Assembly: GCA_904063045.1 (NCBI GenBank)
Contig: CAJFCJ010000024.1
Span: 62,001 to 126,000, forward strand
Direction: 5' to 3'
DNA from: Dimorphilus gyrociliatus
Lineage: Eukaryota > Annelida > Polychaeta > Dinophilidae
Length of the DNA: 64,000 nucleotides
Shown here: positions 25,398 to 36,863 of the stretch, piece after piece
Numbering within the stretch: position 1 is the first letter of the stretch
Layout: each line of letters begins with the position of its first letter
The notes under the pieces: generated by a model
Told to the model about the DNA's origin: nothing
What the model saw: the letters and a program-made list of their open reading frames with translations, nothing else
The model's database searches: none
Translations under genes and position numbers: made by a program

Positions 25398-26736
25398 TAA
25401 AGTGTTACTTTTAACAGTCTTTCATTAAATATTTCAACCTTTCATCACAGATACTGAATTAAAACGTAACTCTTTCGCAGCAATGAGGGGGTAAAATTCA
25501 AAGTAAGCTTAAATTTATATGTCTGCAATACAAAGTCATTGGTATACTACTACTGTACTGCCTGTTTGTTGAACAATACAGACAAACTACTGTATACTGC
25601 ATGTATATATGTTTCTAAACGAAGCTGTTTGTCTAGTAACATACTATTGCCATCTACTGTTAATTATACAATATTTAATCAGATGGTCACTAAACTTAAG
25701 ATAAATCATCTTAAAAAAAAGAAAATCACCTAAAAAAAATAACAAAAATAATAATAAACAATTAAAAAAAAAGACCAAAAAAAACAAAAAAAAACTAAAA
25801 CCAGGACAACTTCAAAAACCTACCTAGCTTGAACATAAAGAGAAAGAGAGAGAGAGAGAGAGAGAGAATAAAATAGGAACAACAGCAAAGCGAATGAATT
25901 TCATACATATTTTAAATATTTTCAATCAACCAACAAAAATGGGTGCGGAGATAAAAGAAAACTTGAAAACTAAGAGATATCTCACATTAAAAGAGAAATA
26001 TCTATTTTTTACCACGCATTTCACACACTCAAAAACACCTTTCCTTTTCCACTTACTCTCTCTCTCTCTCTACCCTGTCTATATTCTTTCTTTTATAGAG
26101 TTAATTTCTTTTATTTCTTCTTATCTCAATTCGCGCTTCTCACTTTGAAAGTCATTCCTATTCTTTCTCTCTCCTCTGTCCCACCTTCTTTCTTTTTCAG
26201 TGTTCAGTTTTAAATACAACGTTAGACGCTGCTTCTTTTTAAGTTAACAGTAATTTTATTTTATGGCATAGGCCTAATGATACATCACGAACAATTAGAC
26301 TGATTATAAAAGCCTTATTTCTTCTCTCTTTAGTATCACACAACATTTATAGTCGTGGAAACTATGAAATAAAAAATAAACATTAGGCCAAACTAATATA
26401 TTCTATAGTATCCAATATAAATATATATATATATACCTTATAAGTAATTTTAAAGACTTTTGAATATTCATAATGGTAATAAGTTATTATGTATGCATAT
26501 ACAGGTGTCACTAAAATATTTGGTTTTGGAGTAACAGTTGTAAATAGATACACAGTTACGTATTTACTTTCGTAAAGTAATGTTGATGTGTAGTTACACA
26601 TAAAAAATTAACGGAAACTACGAAAGCGAGTTCAGACGCGTGAAATAATGCAAAATATAAAAAAGTACATCGATAAAGTGTCCCTAGTTGATAATTTATT
26701 ATTGATATTTTGCAAATAACAGCAGTAGTAATTCAA
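25398..26736. other. Gene-free interval with simple repeats
   Basis: Contains the neuropeptide gene's presumed 3' UTR (an A-rich stretch with AATAAA near 25752), a GA-microsatellite at 25845-25867, CT-rich runs near 26060 and 26165, and a TA run near 26420. No coding pattern was found. Confidence 0.5.
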
Positions 26737-28227
26737 TTATTTCGTTATTGTTTCTCGTCTAAATTTGGAATTTAACATTGACAATTGTCTATCAGTTAAT
26801 GCTGTAGTAATAATTAATTTATCACAATTATCCTCATCAACTTTTGTATCTATAATAAGATTTTCAGAACTGAGATAACGATAGATTGCACCCCCATTCT
26901 TCAGACGGAATCTCTTTAGACTTCTATCAGTAGTCTTAAGTATAACCTTCCCAATGACATTGGAAAGACATTTTAAACCATTTCCATTAGAGACTGATGT
27001 TAGAATCCTTGTTTGTGTTTCTTTAATTTTTTCTCTTTCGTCTTCGCTTAAGAGATCTTCTTTGTTACAAACTTCTATCAAGTTTGATCTTACCTTTTCA
27101 GATACGTTTAGCTTCAGAAGCGTTTTCTCTACATTTAACTTCTGATAATCTGTATCTGGATGACTTATATCTCTGACGTGAATAATAGCGTCAGCCGTAT
27201 TTATATCTTCAAGTGTAGCTGAAAATGGTTCGACAAGAGTTGTCGGAATATCGCTTATAAATCCTACTGTATCTGTTAATAAAACATTAATGTTATTAGT
27301 CAATTGGCAAGGGTGGGTGGTAACGTCAATGGTAGCAAAAAGTTTGTTTTCCGGTTGTAACTTGGTATTTCTTGTTAGTGCTTTTATTAAGCTTGTTTTA
27401 CCGGCATTTGTATAGCCAATTACCGCAACATTAGGTATTTCTCTTTTAACTCTTTCCTTTTTTATGAATCTTCTATGATTCTACGAAAGGTGAGAAGAAA
27501 AAGTAATAATAAAGACTCTTAATAGTTCTCTTTTTAACGTTTTTACACAAATTATACTTATTTTATTGTAATTTCTATTTATTATTACTTTTATACGTTC
27601 TAAAGATTTTCGAATTCTTGCTTCTTTTTCGCTCAACTGTTCATAACTGATGTCGATATCTTCTATACCGCAATTTAATTTGGCTCTTAGAAGAGGAATT
27701 TGAGCTAAACTAATTTGTAATTTTGCTTCTTTTGTTCTTGCGTGTGCCTGAAAAATCTTCAAAATTATTTGATATCTATCAAAAACTCTTCTATTAAAGC
27801 GTTCAGTCAAATATTGTAATTGGGGTGGTGTTAGCATTTGTAAATTCATAAATACTGCTGAAGATTTATTATTTTGAATTCTATCTATTATCTCTTCAAA
27901 GTTTCCTTTACCAAATATGCTTTTACCACAAATTCTACGTAATCTAAATGTATCAGCGGCTGTTACTTTCCAACCTGGTAAAGTTCTTATTAGAGAGATA
28001 GCCTCCTGTAATTGCAAATTTGCGTTTGTATTTTTCTCTTTAACATCCGGTTGAATCACGTGAATTGTTTGCCTTCCATCCAGCGCAAATTGGTTAGATA
28101 TATGTTGTATGTCCTCATCTTGGATGCTTTCTAGATGATGACAGAATCTTTGGATGTTTAATTTAATTTTAAAATTTAACAATCGCTTATTCTTATAAAA
28201 TATCCGCTGCAGTGATGTAATTAACAT
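26737..28227 (-). CDS. GTPBP6: HflX-family GTPase (GTPBP6-like, probably mitochondrial)
   Basis: Ribosome-associated GTPase; mitochondrial GTPBP6 has been linked to mitoribosome recycling and assembly. Exons 28227-27589 and 27480-26737 join in phase 0 to give 460 aa (human about 516). The start codon opens a basic, Ser/Thr-containing stretch suitable as a mitochondrial presequence. The HflX N-terminal domain is seen in FDRYQIILKIFQAHARTKEA and LAQIPLLRAKL. The G domain has G1 GYTNAGKTSL (about 235-244), FATIDVT, G3 DTVGFISDIPTTLVEPFSAT, and G4 NKED. Intron 1 is 108 bases. The gene is divergent from the nuclear receptor at 28697. Confidence 0.88.
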
Positions 28228-28696
28228 TTGTATAAAACGATTATTGCGAGTTATTATCTCCTTTATATGTAGTATTCCGGTAAAACGATATTAAAGTATT
28301 CATTAAAATGAAGAGTAGGGCGGAAGACTATATTGTATCGGATATAGTTCTTCGTTTCGTTGATTCTTTAAATTGGCCGTTGCAATTTAAAGTCAATAAA
28401 ATACGTAACTAGATTGAGAAGTAATTTTCGATTAATTACAATCGACGATTTTTCAGGAAGAGGGTCTGTCTTTTCTTTAATACTAAAAAGATTGGCTGAC
28501 AAGTGAATGACCTCAGGTAGATGATGACCTATTTTATGCTCTGTAATAATCGATAATAGTGATATGACGAACATTGCATGTGTTAAACCTGTACATATTT
28601 ATGTTGAAAAATAGTGATGTCCGATTGTGTAAAAGATTGAGTATTGAGTAGTAACTATCCTACTCATAACATACCATTCTTTAAATTAGGTTAAAG
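28228..28696. promoter_or_regulatory. Intergenic region between divergent GTPBP6-like and nuclear receptor genes
   Basis: About 470 bases that must hold the promoters of both divergent genes. A 68-codon minus-strand open frame within it has no family signature and is not called. A TAAATTAG acceptor-like sequence lies just before the receptor's start codon. Confidence 0.45.
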
Positions 28697-31600
28697 ATGG
28701 ATTACGCTGAAGTTCCCAGCTCTTCAGATATGGGTGGAGGTTTAATGAGACCTCCAGAAAATAAAAAGAAGAAATCATCGGACAACGATGGACATGTAAA
28801 AGTGAAACCTCATTCGAATCTATTGCCCCCTTGTCGGGTTTGCAGTTCCGAAGCTTCGGGAATTCATTACGGTGTAAACACTTGCGAAGCTTGTAAAGTT
28901 AGTATAAAAATAAGAGACAATTTCATTCCTCAAACAATCAATTATTTGTAAAAGTAATTTTACATAAAGAAAAAAACTATTTCTGTAAAATTATAGAATA
29001 TATTATCATCACGTGATAATCTTTTATTCTAAAAAGAAAAAAAAAAAAGATTCTCTGACATGCTCTGACAAAGAGATTAAAATGCCACAAACTCCTTGAT
29101 ACGTTTTCCTACTTAAATATCAATTTTTACTTGAGGATAAATTCTTGATTGATTCTAAAAAAACATTCTAAAACTAAGCAAACAGAATAGAAAGCAAGAA
29201 ATAACATTTATATCTTATTATTAATTAATGTTAACCTGTTACTAATTTTCATATTCATTACCGTAATTACTTAAGAAAACGCTTTTAAATTGTTATATGA
29301 AAATTCCTAAAGAAATTACAATAGTTCTACTGTTGATGAGTATATGCTTTATAGATCAAGTAAATTTCTTTCTTTTTGTGTGTTCAATTGAATATTTCTA
29401 TTATATCAATATGCTTTTAAGAATAGAATAACTAGTACGAACGCCTAAATCATTAATAGTTCTAAAAAATGACCTTAAGATTGATAAGCATCTACTAGAG
29501 AGTCTAAGTGAATAAATATTTCCTTTTGGAATTTTTCCGCTTTATCTTGAATTTAAATTTAGTTTTATTTCTATTAATTGATAAAGAAAACGTGCGATAA
29601 ACTGAGAATTTAACTATAGCTGTTCATAGGACGATTGTTAAACGTATATGGAGTATTTTTAAATTATGATATAGGCTCTAAGTAAAGGGTGTTACTAACA
29701 ATAGGGTTGAAAACTATTTGAGTGCGTGAAAGTTGAGATAAACAAATCAACATATGATTAAAATGGTCATTAGTGGGTAAGTTGTGAAGGCAGTGATTTT
29801 AGGACAAAAGAAACGTTTTATATAGTTTGCTTATATAGTGTTTTAATTTTTTTTCCTCATGAATTAGTCAGAGAACTTTTCAATTTAAGAAAAATATTTC
29901 AAAGCTTGTATTAACGAAAGAAGTTAGAAGATTTAAGAAAATTCCAATATCTTTATAAATCTTTCTTTAAGCGAAAATGTATACTCTTTAATAATATATT
30001 ATATTTATTTATATATGTATGTATATTATACATATCTATATACATAGGTAACTTATAGGTTACGTCTAACATTCTAACAGCCAATATCTATCATTTATTT
30101 ATAAAGCTTATTTATTATAGCTTGCGTTCTTATATATCAAAAAAGAAATAGAAAATACATTATCTCTTAAGTTTTCCATGAAAGATTGAAAAAACAAAAG
30201 AGTACCATAGGCCTACTTTGTGCATACTTTATTATCAATATAGATAAAGGAACATTGGATATTGCTCATTAATAATAAATTGAAAACGTTATTCAAAAGA
30301 TTGTTAGCAATAGACAATTAAAAAGAATTATATTTGTTCTCCTCCAATCATTTTCTCCTTCCGGTTTCCCTTAGAGCCCGAAATAATCGAACCTTCCTTA
30401 AAAATTCTGATGGAATATTATATAATAGTTTTCTATATTTAAAGGAGAAAAGAGGGAAAAGAGTTTTACATTTCAATTAGTTTAATTTAAAAAATAGTAT
30501 GAACTTCATTTAATAAAAAAACCCATAAATATGATTATCTTAATTATTTATATTCTCTCATTAAAACTATTGAAAAAAGGTTATATAAAAATATATGAAA
30601 GTATGTCGCTTTATATGAATAATACATATATTTATCTTAAAAAGCAATTAATAAACGAACTGATTATAATTTATGATAAATTAAGTAATAGATTATTATT
30701 ATTTGCATATATTTTGTTTTTTTTTTTGTTTTTATTGAAAATTCTATATTAAACATAATAATTTATATTTTTTTCATTTAGAGTTTCTTTCGAAGAGCCT
30801 TGAAAAATACACCTCCAGAGTGCCTTGAGTCGAAACAATGCGAAATAACTTCTGGTAAATTACGTAGTGCTTGTACTGGTTGTCGTTTTAAGAAATGTTT
30901 AGATGTTGGAATGTCGAAAGAGAGGATAAAAACTGGCAGATATACAACCGAACAACGCAGAGCACATGTTGAAGAAGTAAAACTGCTAATGAAACAACAA
31001 CAAAAACCTGAAAATGAAGTTAATCCTATTGAATTGACCAATCATCAGGTTGAGCATATCATTCAAAATTTAACAACATCCTTTCTTCAAGTTGCTAAAG
31101 AATGTTATAGAGAAATGGCTGAGATGTCTCCCGAAGAGAATGCCATATATATATCACTAGAGATGGAAGATCAAATTGTTCAAAAGTTGTCGATGTTTGA
31201 GAAAGAAGTTAAAAATTGTATATATTTCGCGAAGCGAATACCAGGCTTCATTAATCTGCACGTTGAAGATCAAATTTCGTTGATTCGGGAAAACCGAATA
31301 GAATTCCGACTTTTATATATTAGACCTAAACTATCCGAAGATAAGCAGTTTTACATAATAACGAATATCGATTGGCATTGCACAAAAAAGGAAGTAAAAG
31401 ACTATTATCATTCCGACGAGGCTACCGAATGGTTATTTAAAACTACCGAGAGAATGAATGAAATATTCGAAGGAGACGATAAGCTAATCGCTATAGTTAC
31501 GGCTATTTGCGTTTTATCGCATGATAGATGTAAGAATTTAAGAGATATTCCAGCTATTGAGAGGATTGAAGAGAAAATGCTTCAGTGTCTAAGAACTATG

Positions 31601-31978
31601 ATGTCGAACCGGCAGATGGCGCATGTGTTTTCCTTATTAACAGATTTACGAATGATAACGGATCATACTAAAGCCTTAGAGCATTCGATACTAATATCGA
31701 ACGCCAAGGACGTCCAATTCCCTACACTGCTTAAAGAAACGTGGTATTCGGAAGGTATAAAGAGTTTACTACTTCAACCATTGAACGATGACGAATATCA
31801 GAGAGAGCAACAGAAACTTTCTGTTGAGATACCTGCAAATGTCCTATCGAAGTTGATTGACTTACAAAAAGCATCTAGGAATGGAGGAGATCAGGACTCA
31901 CCGAGCGCACACTCTATAGTCAAATCTCTCGCTCAGTTACCTGATCTCAGCAGTCTTGTTAATATTAACAGATCATAG
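28697..31978 (+). CDS. Nuclear hormone receptor, NR1-like, subfamily unassigned
   Basis: Ligand-regulated transcription factor. Exons 28697-28897 and 30782-31978 join in phase 0 inside the DNA-binding domain; 465 aa. Zinc finger 1 uses C46, C49, C63, C66 with P-box CEACKS and SFFRRA. Finger 2 uses C81, C87, C98, C101 with spacing x5-x10-x2, one residue more than the usual x9. GMSKERIKTGRYT follows. The ligand-binding domain has the signature FAKRIPGFINLHVEDQISLI and a probable helix 12, LLKETW, near residues 383-388, followed by about 75 further residues (an F domain). The single intron is 1,884 bases, long for this window, and holds no recognised exon. I cannot place it in a named subfamily; the P-box and the KTGRYT tail suggest a protostome lineage. 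Confidence 0.9.
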
Positions 31979-32005
31979 ACACTTGTAAAATATACTGCAC
32001 ATGTA

Positions 32006-32011
32006 AATAAA
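32006..32011 (+). terminator. AATAAA poly(A) signal of the nuclear receptor
   Basis: AATAAA follows the receptor stop codon by about 28 bases in the expected orientation; a second overlapping copy follows. Confidence 0.5.
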
Positions 32012-33492
32012 TAAATATGTATATAATATATATATACATATATATCTATATCTATATATATATATATATTGTATATACTGTATACTGCATATTAGTAAAT
32101 GAAGCTACTAATAATTATCATTCGAGTCTTATATATGCCCTGAAACCAGTTGCAAATACGTATATACTATATAAGCTGTGATAATGTTAAATGTAATAAT
32201 ACTCTTGTTAACCAATTTGTTTATAATATACAATGTAGAAGATTAATAATGGCCTTAAGCTAATTTGAAATTAAAAAATTCTACTATTCATGATGCTTCT
32301 CAGTCTTTGCAGTTTAACCAATTACAATGTACTTGGTTTGATTAATTTCAGTCGTAACAGCTGCATCTTATATACTTTGATCGAGAACTGGCCAATTTGT
32401 TTATAAACTAGCTTAAGTAAATGTAATTGAAGAGGTATTTCTTCTACTGCTAGCTTTTTTTTCTTTAATGGAAAAGTTTCGACCTTGCAATGGTTAATAA
32501 CTTATTAATTTCATTCAGTTTGTCCAATACAAGGTCAGGAAAAAGTAGTGTTGTATATGTAAGTAATCTGGTAAAAAGAGAAAGATTTTATAATTAAGCC
32601 GTCCTGCTTTTCCTACTCTTAATAGTGTTGGATAATTAATTTTCAATGATTGAAAAATCAGGAGGAAAATGTACACAAAAGGAGGATGGGAGAGGTGGGG
32701 ACGTAGAAAGGTGTAGAGATGGAGACAGAGAGAAAACAGAAAGCTAGAAAAGGAGAAAGAGAGAAAAAGAGGAGAGAGCAAGATTAAAGAGCGAGAGATA
32801 GTTGAGGGCTGACTGGGCTGACTATGAATCTATCTCAATAATAAGTCATCTATAAAAAAGAACACTTATCCGGTTAACAGTTATTATTGAATTTCTTTCG
32901 TTGACATGAGAATATTACATTGATAAAGACACAAAGAAACAAGTAAATATGACATACTTCTTTTGCTTTTTCAAAAGTGGAATGGTATTTTATTTTTATT
33001 CCATCCACCCCTCACCAAAAAGAGAATGGAATAGGGAATTCCGACTGATAAAGAGAGTAATACTTTTAAATATGGTGACTGAGGAAATTCGTTGATTTAA
33101 TTAGCCTTGTGAAGATGAAGATGAATAGATGATAATCTCGTGATTGTAAAATATTACGAACTAATTATATATCTATTTTGGTTCATTTTTTTTTCTTAAA
33201 TCGGAAATAAATAAACCTCGCTGCTAAATCAGAATGAATCATTTATATTAAAACAATAATAGATCTAGTTAATAACGCTACAATTAAAAAAATCGACACA
33301 CACTAAAATTTGCATAATGTATATATTAATGAGGAGAAAAAACAATGAGACAGGTAAAATTATTTAAATGCGGTAATTTGAATAGTCTTTTTTTAAAAAG
33401 GTACCATACAATTAGTCGATCGAACCTTTAAACTTACATATTCATATATAGATCTATATATTTATATAAACATACATTCATCTACACACACA

Positions 33493-33514
33493 CATATATA
33501 TATATATATATTAG

Positions 33515-33543
<29 letters not shown>
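33493..33543. repeat. (TA)n tract with central TTAG interruption
   Basis: A run of TA dinucleotides is interrupted once by ATTAGTA and resumes. It is self-complementary, so the DNA could extrude a cruciform and the RNA could fold. Two more tracts with the same kind of interruption lie at 35905-35952 and 36830-36889. Confidence 0.8.
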
Positions 33544-33547
<4 letters not shown>

Positions 33548-34426
33548 CATATATATATATATATTTACTTAGTTATTTATATAGGTATGTACATGCACAC
33601 GTAAGTTTCTTACACAGACGCGCAATCATTAGTGTACATACAGTATATAAATGAATACACACAAATATATATATATATATATAAATATGTATATTTTGAG
33701 AGAAAAAAGTGACTTTTTTTGTAAAACAGCAGCCGTGTTTTATCTGCTAAGGGCTAGAATTTGTACATTACAGAAAGAAACACGGAATATAAGCGAAAAC
33801 GAATAATCATCTGCAAGGTGCGCTTATATTCCATGTGAATGCTATATATACGCCATTTGAAGCTTGATTTTTTCTATGTACAAATAAATTGCTAGAAATG
33901 GCGCAGACTACAAACTAAGATTCTTCAAGGTGAGAGGAAAGGTTTCGTTCTGCTAAAGCTAGAGAAAAGACAAGAGGAGGGAAAGAAAGGGAAAAGAAGT
34001 TAACAAGAAACTCTTTCCATTGGGAAGGAAGGGAAAACGGTCAGAGGTGACGACAAAGAAAAGAAAAAATATACGATTAATATACGTTTATTATATGGCC
34101 GCCAGAAGAAACGCGGCAGCCTACTCACAATTCATTATTCTACAAGATGATTCGGAAGAGACGCTATAGGCGAACGTTTCTATGACAACGCAGGTTACTA
34201 TGTCAACAGAGAAAAACGCTTCGAGAACCTGAGTAAACTGCACAACAAATCAACTAATAGAATATAGGATGAGATTCGCATACATAAATAGTGAGTAGGC
34301 GTATATATATAGCCATATTAATATTAATGCAACAGGCAAAAAATAAATCACACGAGTTCCTCTACATTCGTCGAAGGTGCCTAAAATTTGCATACATTTT
34401 TTTAAAGTTAAAACACGTGTTTTATT

Positions 34427-34552
34427 TTAGACAGGAATCTGTTCTCCCCTTTGAGATTCTTGAGAGGCGAACGAAGGCCTAGCCCTAATTAGGGTCATTT
34501 GTGGGGGAGCAGTGGGATCTACTCCAGTATTAAAAGCGTTTACGACACGGAT
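34427..34552 (-). CDS. PMCA alternative C-terminal exon B
   Basis: The acceptor TTTTACAG is followed by a phase-0 exon that starts IRVVNAF, the second half of the PMCA calmodulin-binding helix, exactly as in exon A (35065-35277). It continues for 41 codons (NTGVDPTAPPQM, then ARPSFASQESQRGEQIPV) to a stop, with AATAAA two bases later (34421-34426, minus). It therefore encodes a complete short C-terminus and a 3' end. Spliced to the main body it would give 1,140 aa. The ending PV lacks the PDZ-ligand form seen in exon A. Confidence 0.82.
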   Translation of the reverse strand: MRVVNAFNTGVDPTAPPQMTLIRARPSFASQESQRGEQIPV

Positions 34553-35064
34553 CTGTAAAAAAAAAACAAACAAAATTTTTTTTTTTTGCTTTTTTGCGCT
34601 GTCCCAACCACTTGTTAAATAAATTCAAAAATATATCTTTCTGTTTCGTAAAATCAACGAAAAAATTATTTAAATACATTTTTTCTAAATACAAAAAATT
34701 TCCTTATTATGAAACCATTCACACAAAAGATGATCTATGGTTTAGTCACTGACATCCAGGCAGGCGGCATGCGGCAAAAAAAAAACAAAAAAACAAGTAG
34801 ACAGTGAAATCATGCATAAAAAATAATATTCTACAATCCTGTAAAAGCAAAAACCAAGACATAATCAGACGCAGTTTTTGTTTTTTAATTAACAGTTTTG
34901 CCTATATAACGATAAAAAATTTGTACAGTCACATAGATTTCAACTGTACACAGAAAAAAATAGCAAAAACCAATAGAGTCTTATTGCTTTTTTTGGAGCC
35001 GTGGAAAGAAAAATGATATTTGCCTTTTTTTGTTTAATAGGAAAAGTGTAATCGTTTTTTTTTG

Positions 35065-36829
35065 TTAAAGGACCGAAGTGTCTTGTTGTAAGGACGATGG
35101 TAGTGTAGGTGGTTGTTGCGGCAAACGTCTGGACACTTCGGCGTCGTGCGACGTCGATTTCTTCATCACGTGCATTCGTAGATTTGTAAGAGAATGATGG
35201 CTTTGCAGCGACGACAAACTACGCTTATCAAAACTGTCTGCATCAAGGCCCATGCGGAATGCATTAACTACTCGAATCTGAAACACACACACCACACGTC
35301 ACGGCCGTTTTGTTTTCTTCTTTTTTTTATAGATAACATCGACGCAAAAAGGGACGGTCTCTCAACATGGTTGATTAAATTTATAAGTATCAGCATTTTT
35401 CTAAGATTCTCTCTTGCAAACTCAAGCCTTTATAAATCAATGCTATAATACTGCAAGACGAACTAGTCCATGTCTAGACGGCTTTTTCACACTTCCTTTT
35501 TAATTCTTTATTCTTCTTTCATAATTTTTCCCTTTCTATTTTTCACCCTCATGTTTCATTTATGCTCTTTTTATGTACTGTATCCTATTTTTTACTTAAG
35601 TTCACCTTAGGTAGCATAATTATTTTGTTAATTGGCCGATAATAGGAGCACGTCCTAATATATTCATTATAAGGAATCTAGAAGATAATGATCTAATAAA
35701 ATTTAATCACAATGAGATAAACTTAAAGCACTTTTCGAAGGATAGATATTTTATTAAATTTTTGCTTTGGCGTTGTCACTAGTGCAAAATTATTTGGGAT
35801 TAAGGTTTATTTTTCTTTCCTTTAATATTATGATCAAAGAAAATTAATAATTAGATATACTTTTTATTTTTCTTTTTGTTGTTGAAATAGCATATTTTTT
35901 TTATCTATATATATATATATATATACTAATATATATATATATATATATATATGCTTGGTTTTTTATTTTTGGATTTTCCTATATCATCTAAACTATAATA
36001 TTTGGTTTAGTTGGTATAAGTCAATACTTTTAAGGTTAAATCGATTTGTATATATACATATATATTTTTTTTTATATAAAAAATATATATATTTATAAAT
36101 ATACTACATTTTCTACTTAAATGAAAACTAGCTTAGTATCTCTTTCGTGCTAAAAAAATCAAAAATGATCGATTTTCTACCTAATTTGGTTATTGACTAA
36201 TCAGTTTTTGTAAGAGCAACTTAAAATTCAAAATATTAGAGGTGATTGAATAGAAGGTAAAATAAATATAAAAGATTTGAGCGTGCAAGAGATGGATATT
36301 CTTTAATAAATATTGAGAAAAATCCAATGTCCCTTTCAGCGTCGAACAACGTAATAAAACATGCAAAATAAACAAAAAATTAAAAAAAATTAAATAATAA
36401 ATAATAATAAAACATCTTCGATCTAAAATCATACGCGGCGACAGTCGAAATTGAATATCTCAAGCCAACTGATTGATCATCATGTGCGTATGATCGATAA
36501 TCGACGTCCGAACAGTCGATCTCCGATCAGGCACTGGTAATTCCAACTTTTATTTAAAAAAAATGTGTAAAAATATTAATTAATCAATCAGCAAAAAGCG
36601 GTAAACAATCAAGGTTCTACCACAACACCGGGCTAGAAAATTATCTGATCACCGACAATGATCCCGCATCCACACACCCAATATTTTATTTTATATTTGA
36701 GGTTATAATAAATTTAAATAGTTTGTTTAAATATATAATTTTCTTATGATATCAAATAATTATAAAACTTAATTTATTCACCCCGGTTAATTAAAAATAA
36801 TTGTTGATTTGCACCTTAAATACATACAA

Positions 36830-36863
<34 letters not shown>

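Larger units (their letters stand above)
31979..34426. other. 3' flanks of nuclear receptor and PMCA; simple repeats
   Basis: Convergent 3' ends. Holds the receptor 3' UTR, TA microsatellites (32020-32090), a purine-rich block near 32650-32800, and the long TA tract at 33493-33543. No gene was found. Confidence 0.5.

Noticed and set aside
28368-28574. 68-codon minus-strand ORF in the GTPBP6/nuclear receptor promoter region
   Set aside because: No motif, and it occupies the only promoter space of two divergent genes.
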